Source of the DNA: Mactromeris polynyma
Lineage: Eukaryota; Mollusca; Bivalvia; Venerida; Mactridae
Length of the DNA stretch: 64,000 nt
Assembly (NCBI GenBank): GCA_032209605.1
Contig: JASFXZ010000090.1
Location: 310,001 to 374,000 of the forward strand
Direction: 5' to 3'
The stretch's first letter is position 1. Every line of letters starts with the position of its first letter. Of this stretch, positions 57,709 through 64,000 are shown piece by piece. Below the pieces are notes generated by a model. That model saw only the letters and a program-made list of their open reading frames with translations. It was not told where the DNA came from and did not search any database. The translations under genes and the position numbers were made by a program.

Positions 57709-59289
57709 CGCACGACTTAGACAAGTTACCACCTTAAGAGGACTATAGCAAGGAATCCCTTTATGACCAAATCAATTTAGGCCCATACATATACATGTAG
57801 CTAGCTTAAATATACTTTATCAAAATTTCACGTTCATACAATAGAAACAGATGACATTTCACATATTTAGTTTAGGGACAGCACATCGGTATAAGATCTT
57901 GAAGGTGTGTATCAATTGGAGGACTTAAATATTTCCCACACATTAAACTTATACATCATAATACGGACAGCGACATGATGGTGTAATAATTTTAAGAAGC
58001 TTTTTTCAGTGTACTTGCATGGATAAACAGATGTGATGTAAAACAAGAGCCATCAATTAAAGCGCTACATATTACCAGAGTAAGCTTTACGTTAGAGTTG
58101 AAGTAATGGCTAAATCACACTGTAACTGGGAAATCGATACAATAAAGAATTACTGTTCAGTCTGAAAATACTTTCTCATTAAGTAAAATCATTTTACTGA
58201 TATCCTACAAATGTAAGTAATAATTGACCTTCTGCAGACGCTACTTAGACACGCACCCCCCCCCCCCCCCCCATAGTTACTGGTAATCGTTGTTGCTACC
58301 TTAGACATGCTTTTTACAAAATGGCGGCTTATGTGATAATGCGGTAATGCAGCCAGTTGATCTGGATACGATTGTTTCAAATATTTCGCTTTTAATTATC
58401 ATTTTTATGAATTTAAATTAAAAAAATATTTATCTACCAATTAACAATAAATTAATCTACGGCCTTTATTAATTTGTTCGGAATTTTCCGTTATCTGCTT
58501 TACTTAACATACTTTTGTAAGCTTACTCGTTCAGGAACTGCATATTGTGTGCTCGGAATGATGTTGTTTTGAGGAAAGCGTGCCAATTCTAATGGATTTA
58601 TAACAGTTCGGTCAAAATTCCAATATGCATAATATTTAATAGCACACCTATATAATTTTTGGTTCTGAATAAGTAGGTTGTTGTTGGTTCGAAATATTCT
58701 GTTATCTACTTTTCGGAAACATCCTTGGCAACAATGTGACATGACTGTATACCTTCACATGTAGAATAACAGTATGTTAATACAGGTGTCATAAGTTTCT
58801 AGACGTGCGATTGGTATATATTATTTAAGGAATATTAATTAGTGCATATACCGGCTACATTAATTATACAAGTAAACCATGGCGCTAACTCTATGCCTAC
58901 TATTCTTGATGGACTTGCATGGACACAACACTGGTACATCATATGTCTCTTTCAAATAGTAAAATATGCAGTTTCCCCTTGAACAACTAGACTCCAAACC
59001 TAGAACGCTCGAAATTTAGTCCTGTAAACTTTGCATACAAGTACGTTCATTGAGCAAATATGGGAATCCTATGTACATGCTAGGATACTATTTATCCTAC
59101 ATAATACTGCCTCGTGCCTTGTCCACCAGCTTTCTACGACTTTAGTAATAATTTTTAAGCACCATTCACATTATACTCACACAATTTTGCGAACTGTAGA
59201 TCTCACAGTATAGATATATTATAAGTGCATATTAAAACAAACATGCTATGCATAAATAAAGTAAAACTTACTTTTGTGCAAACCTATCT
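57709..59289. other. No recognised gene; poly-C run at 58,256-58,272
   Basis: 57,724-57,870 repeats 55,432-55,560. 58,256-58,272 is 17 consecutive C. An 80-codon minus-strand frame at 58,500-58,742 (KVDNRIFRTNNNLL) is unidentified. A GGCGGC motif in AAAATGGCGGC occurs at 58,318. Confidence 0.5.
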
Positions 59290-59797
59290 GTTACAATTAA
59301 TTTTGGAGGTATTCAGCTGGTAAAATACTGGTGCCGAATTATCAAATTATCTGATGACAGACTAGTTAAGAAATGTTACAATATGTTATACTGTCAGTCA
59401 GAACACAGTAAACGTAATTGGGCTAATAGTGTAAAAAACATGTTGTTTTCAAATGGTATGGGATACGTATGGGAGAACCAGTATGTGACAAATGAAAAAC
59501 TATTTGTTAAGCAATTTGTTGACAGATTAACAGACCAATACTTACAAGAGTGGACCACAACGATACACGATTCTTCTAAACTGTGTTCATACCAATTATA
59601 CAAAAGTGCTATATTACATGAAACTTATCTAGATGTTTTGACTGTACGTAAATTCCGCAGTGCTTTAGCCCGTTTACGCACTTCATCACATGAACTTAGA
59701 ATTGAGAGGGGGCGTTACGAAAATATCCCTAGACATGCACGTCTATGCAAGCTTTGTGGTTCTGGGGTGGAAGATGAAAAGCATTTTGTGTTAGTAT
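59290..59797 (+). pseudogene. LINE ORF2 C-terminal part, left half of an interrupted copy
   Basis: The frame is open from about 59,290: IQLVKYWCRIIKLSDDRLVK, a region EWTTTIHDSSKL, LTVRKFRSALARLRTSSHEL, then RIERGRYENIPRHARLCKLC and VEDEKHFVLV. The last part is the conserved C-terminal Cys/His motif. It breaks at the TA-repeat tail of an oppositely oriented LINE. The continuation lies at 60,926. Confidence 0.88.
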
Positions 59798-60925
59798 ATA
59801 TATATATATATATCTTTATTTGAGTCTCATTTGTATGTACATTTACAAACATATACCATAGTAATTAAACAACATAGAATACATACAACCATTCAAATTT
59901 GAATTATAAGAGACTATACATACATAAAAAATATCAATTCAAAGCACAATTTTCATCTATCAACAATGATTATAATACTAATAAACATTTAAATAACTAA
60001 AAGAATATAAATAAAAAGGTATTTAAATAACTTCCGGAGAAATAAAACACACATAATAATTTACAACCTATTTACATGTTAAAAATTGTCTTCTTTGTAG
60101 AATTAAAAAACAGGCTTTGTCACAAAATCTAATTAAATCACAGTTTGAGAAGAGACACACAAACTTTTCTTGATCAGATAAGACATTAAAACTTGGAAAA
60201 AGATCGACAGCTTTATTTAATAGAGGTCCTCTAAGGTCATTATAAACCGGACAATGAAGAATTACATGTAATTCATCTTCGACACTTTCACAAAAGGGAC
60301 AAATGCGTTCTTGTACAGGTAAATTTTCATAACGACCGGTCTCAATGCGAATTGGGGCGACCCCGCATCTAAATTTACTGAAAGCAGATCTATGATTTGG
60401 CGGTAAAATTAACTTGCAATATTGTTCAGCAATATATTCTGTCTTAAAACATTTATATAAACGAAGTTTATTGCGCCCTCTTCCCGAGGAACCAATATCA
60501 CTATTTATACATGAATTCCAGTTGGTTATAAATTTACTTGTAAGTACATCTTCTAACTGTATAATCAATGATCTAGAAAAAACAACATTTATATCAGAAA
60601 ATTGCTGAAGACCATGTTCATTTAAAAACCTTTGCACAATAAACATCCAATTTGAACAAGACCTACTAGCTTTCAATGCCGCCCAGAGTGCTATCCGTTT
60701 GTTTAATCTAGCGTTAGACATAACATTTAGCTTACACCAGTACAGAGAAACGCCCTTCCATTGTCGGACAACTGTTGGTTTCCAACCCATATCTCCTAAA
60801 ACTGCACTGTTTGGTGTGTATTTTCCAACACCCAGAAAGAAACCAATAAGTATGTCCAAGTTTATCGCATCTAAGATACAAATATATCCCTGCAAAATAC
60901 TATAATAAAGTGTGCATGCAATCAT
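59793..60925 (-). mobile_element. 5'-truncated LINE inserted in another LINE
   Basis: The minus-strand frame 60,925-60,068 encodes 285 residues without interruption. Segments are GVGKYTPNSAVLGDMGWKP, KRIALWAALKASRSCSNWMF, RSAFSKFRCGVAPIRIETGR and ICPFCESVEDELHVILHCP, then an intact C-terminus ending RRQFLTCK. A short 3' UTR ends in AATAAAGATA and a (TA)n tail at 59,793-59,812. This is the usual 3' architecture of a LINE. A larger reverse-transcriptase part is missing. Confidence 0.88.
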
Positions 60926-61377
60926 TCACTATATTAATGAGCAACAAAAATGAAAACATCATAAAAAATCTTGCCATGTATGTTTACTACGGGTTTATAG
61001 AAAGAAAGCGTTTATTATCATCCTATAATTGACACTATCTGTTTTGATTATATTGAAGTTTTAAACAAAAAATGTTTCTTATCACATAACTTTACTGCAT
61101 ATATGCGAATATGTTGATTGTATGTCTTTCAATAATATATATGAACGTGTGTCAAATTGTATGCCATGTATCATTACAATGATGTTTTGTAAATTGTATG
61201 CCATGTATCATTACACTGATGTTTTGTAATTGTATGTCATGTATCATTACACTGATTTTTTTGTAAGTGTATGCCATGTATCATTACACTGATGTTTTGT
61301 AATTGTATGCTATATATGTTGATTTTGGGCCGGTGGCCACTATGTCAAATAAAATATTGTCATTGTCATTGTCATTG
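60926..61377 (+). pseudogene. LINE C-terminus and 3' UTR, right half of the interrupted copy
   Basis: SFTILMSNKNENIIKNLAMY then VYYGFIERKRLLSSYN and stop (61,029-61,031) is the typical final helix of this LINE group, in the same orientation as 59,290-59,797. About 30 residues are missing at the insertion site. The 3' UTR contains four 37-bp tandem copies (61,155-61,311). It ends ...GTCAAATAAAATATTGTCATTGTCATTG, a (CATTGT)n tail, at 61,377. Confidence 0.8.
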
Positions 61378-61384
61378 GTCGTTT

Positions 61385-62090
61385 GGTCGTCCACACACCT
61401 TGATCCACCTTAGACATTTTTCAAGATTTGTCTTAGGTTTTGGAAACGGCACGAATTTTATGTCACCTATCAATCTATCTGGATATCTACCATCACTGTC
61501 ACATAACCCGTAACTACATCTTTTCACCATTGTCAATAACAAGAATGCATTAATTGCAATTAATAGTAATTAATTATAAAAAGCTAAGTTCTGATCACAA
61601 TCGTGAACACGTTATCAGATTGTATTCATAACGTTGTACTAATTAGTTAACTCGTGAAATGACAATAAGACAATGACTCTGTATGTCGTAATTTGTTAAG
61701 ACTTTGTGGACATATTTTATAATTTGACCAATTAACACTTGTAATCAGTGCTAATTCCACAGTGCAATACTTTTTATCTAGATCAGATCTAAATCGAGAG
61801 CGTCGGCCTATGTGATCGATCCGTACAAGGCGGTAGTCGGCAATTGATTTGTTAATCTCCCAATAAACAATATGACACGCTGAAATTTGATTGCTGTGTT
61901 TTCGAGAGAAGAATGACAGTATGGGGTCTGTCGGTGTTTTTAAAGATGCATTTAATTCAAAGCGACTGTCGGGCATTTTTGTGGTTCATATACCCACTTT
62001 TAGATTTGTCTAAGGCTCTTTAAACGGATGAAATTTAACATCGATCACCAGGATATCGACTATTTTCGATCCACAAATAACCCATACAAC
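61385..62090 (+). repeat. Diverged duplicated segments (61,385-61,510 and 61,985-62,090)
   Basis: Both carry AGATTTGTCTWAGG, AAACGGCACGAA or AAACGGATGAAA, and ATATC-TA..ATCA..CACA-ATAACCC. Similarity is roughly 60 per cent. They may be two old copies of one repeat. Confidence 0.5.
61647..61976 (-). other. Unidentified 109-codon minus-strand frame
   Basis: Begins MPDSRFELNASLKTPTDPIL and contains a basic stretch (RIDHIGRRSRFRSDLDKK). No family recognised. It lies 200-300 bp on the downstream side of a CCAAT-type promoter candidate on the same strand, so it could be a first coding exon. Confidence 0.25.
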
Positions 62091-62189
62091 GTAGCAAAAC
62101 ATTTTTAACATCATTAAAACACTTTTAAACCCGCCGTTTTGATAAAAAAAATTCTACTCGTTACTAATGTGTCTAATATGCATAGTTTG

Positions 62190-62290
62190 TCTAACAAGAT
62201 GGCGGCGTAAAACCGTTGCCGGGGGGTGCGCGCGAATGGAGCGCTGTGATTGGCTAACGTCAGCTGTCAATCAAAATCGGCAGAAAGGTC
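62190..62290 (-). promoter_or_regulatory. Candidate CpG/CCAAT promoter
   Basis: AAGATGGCGGCG (YY1-like) at 62,197, then GGGGGGTGCGCGCGAATGG, an inverted CCAAT box (ATTGGCT, 62,249-62,255) and a CRE-like ACGTCA within 70 bp. This is the only GC-rich island in the last 15 kb. The CCAAT orientation favours transcription towards lower coordinates; direction is uncertain. Confidence 0.4.
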
Positions 62291-62569
62291 AATTGTTACA
62301 GCAACAGAATGTGAAATGACCAAGTATTTATACAGTAATCACAGACCAGGATCAAGCTTCTATACGAGTGAGACAGAAATTTGAATCTGTACTGTGTACT
62401 TCTATCATTAGTAATGCAAAGACGAACTATAGTATAGTAATTACCCTTAAAATGTTTAGAGCAGTCAGTTGTGATAAAGCAGATCTTTAGACGAGACTTT
62501 CAGAGACATACTGTTGAGAAAGTAGGACAAAACCAGGATTTGAATCTTTGCTGTAAAAACTGAGGTTCT

Positions 62570-62740
62570 CGCAAATGCACTTTACCAAAGTCCTCGAGAT
62601 GGTGGATGATGTGAAAAATGTGCGAAATATGCAAATGAATGTCCTCATATTGATACACTTTCTCCAAGTCCCCATAATGATGGATAGGGTCAATCTTGTG
62701 TGTTAAATATGCAAATGAAGGTCTTACACATTTCAAGGTC
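62570..62740 (-). repeat. Inverse copies of the ATTTGCATAT tandem unit
   Basis: ATATGCAAATGAATGTCCTC and ATATGCAAATGAAGGTC with intervening GATACACTTTCTCCAAGTCC correspond to the 55,560-55,915 unit on the other strand. Confidence 0.85.
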
Positions 62741-62859
62741 ACGTGACAGAGTAAAATGTGCGTAATTTGTGTAACCGTCCCTTGCCTAGCCGTCAACGTG
62801 AGGACCCTTTGTTTTCTTCAAAAATGGCGTAGTACCTTAGTACTAAAGCAAAATAGTGG

Positions 62860-62966
62860 AAGTAATTAGGAGGACTCGAGTGTAAGCCCTCCTGAAGTAG
62901 GTGAGTCCTCCGAATGTTGGTGTGCATTCATGCCAAAGTTCTCTCGATGAGGGGTAGACAAACGCA
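62860..62966 (+). repeat. 107-bp interspersed repeat, copy 2
   Basis: Direct copy of 57,603-57,708. Differences are few (for example GCCCTCCTGAAG for TCCCCTGATG). Confidence 0.9.
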
Positions 62967-64000
62967 ACATTCACACACGCGCTATAAGCTATGTTTGTTT
63001 CATTTTGTGATGCAGCAACTGTAAATATTATATAAGCAGTTTGCAAAGATCTTTTAGTTTATGTGCTGCAAGCAGGGGCGTAGTAAGGGCTTTTGCAGGT
63101 GTACGTATAATTCTAGGGGGTTCGGGGGCATGCTTATTTTTTCTGTATGTCGTCACAGGTATGTTCTGGCGGTTTTTGGCATACACTAAGTCATAATTTT
63201 TCACCAATTTTAATCTATTTTGTTTAACTTTTTCTCATGGAACAATTTACTGTTTTTACGATTTTCTGGACCAATGTGTATGCAGCTGCGTATTCTGCAT
63301 ACTGGAAGCTACGTGCCTGGCAAGGTTATTTGAAAAAAACCACACAAAGGTCTTAACAAAATAGTACCTCTTAGTTCATCTTATTGATATCCTAAAAATG
63401 AGATGTGCTGTTCACAGGTCCTATGTATATGTATTTGTGGTATTCAATGTTGTGGCATTATTAATGATGTCATATGTATTTGCCTCGTTTTATTGTTGTA
63501 TGTTAAAGTAATTTATAACGTGGACGCAAGTTTAATTTCCATAAATGGCATTTGGCCAACTATGGCTAACATTCGATTCTGACACAATTCATGTACGATC
63601 ATGACTTCTCATATGACACCAGTACTGGTTGGACTCGAAAGTAGATCAGATAAGCTTAAAGTTTTCATCACAATCTAGATAAATAAAGAAGTATGAACTA
63701 ACACCCACATAGAGCGATGTCCTTCTGAATGACAGCGCACGGGTAACATGCTATACTCTGACACACCAACATGACTGTATTTGCAATAGCGGAAATAGTT
63801 CATTTATACAGTGTATGCGTGTTCAATACCCTTACTATGTTAGATCGGCAAACATAAAAGACGAATCAACCTGCTGCTGTAGTCAACACGCGGAAATAAG
63901 ATCAGTTCTAAAATCGTGCATGTCGTTCCGAAAGTCTCTTACATCAGACAAATCAGAGACAACGCATGCCAAAATATATACAAATGTCAATGAATTGGTC
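62967..64000. other. No recognisable gene
   Basis: AT-rich sequence with short frames only. The missing SIRT2 exons (sequence after FALHMK) were looked for here and not seen. Confidence 0.4.

Overview
The window is AT-rich, repeat-dense eukaryotic nuclear DNA. Spliced exons, degenerate LINE and Gypsy-type proteins, a mariner fragment, tRNA-derived SINE heads and many short foldback repeats point to a metazoan, most likely a mollusc (probably a bivalve). The phylum is inferred from the repeat repertoire and was not tested by any search.

Layout. 0-8.7 kb: a remnant Gypsy-type element with another LTR retrotransposon inserted in it. That inner element spans 1526-8378, with LTRs of 366 and 365 bp and 4-bp ATAG duplications, and is itself riddled with LINE pieces. 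8.7-16.2 kb: decayed fragments of the same Gypsy family, including repeated copies of an unidentified accessory reading frame. 16.2-18 kb: a degenerate LINE. 18,154-23,223: an apparently complete 5.07-kb cut-and-paste DNA transposon with about 69-bp terminal inverted repeats, a perfect 6-bp duplication and one uninterrupted 929-codon gene joining an integrase-like DDE domain, an OTU-type cysteine protease domain, a long acidic GDSGDN repeat and an F-box-like C-terminus. 23.2-31.3 kb: AT-rich DNA with small hairpins and unidentified short ORFs. 31.3-43.8 kb: two satellite arrays of a 34-bp unit in opposite orientation (2.5 and 7.65 kb) around a 2-kb spacer. The larger array holds three nearly identical 1.57-1.71-kb higher-order copies. 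A 365-bp foldback element at 43,825-44,189 carries the satellite core at both ends.

44,226-54,118: the one recognisable host gene, a SIRT2-type NAD-dependent deacylase on the + strand. Nine coding exons with consistent phases are visible. The start codon lies 36 bp beyond the foldback element. The ninth exon has a frameshift in the conserved FFG..LP region, and no later exons were found. Introns carry SINE heads, a mariner fragment, hairpins and a 33-bp minisatellite of about 29 copies. 54.2-64 kb: a TA-flanked MITE, microsatellites, a repeat with TGACCT half-sites, and two LINEs in head-on nested arrangement (59.3-61.4 kb), then a possible CpG/CCAAT-type promoter near 62.2 kb.

Apart from the sirtuin, almost everything identifiable is mobile or derived from mobile DNA. 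The transposon at 18-23 kb is the most unusual item: its domain set and 6-bp duplication do not fit the published Ginger1 description exactly. The second is the satellite, which seems to have grown from MITE ends next to the SIRT2 5' end.
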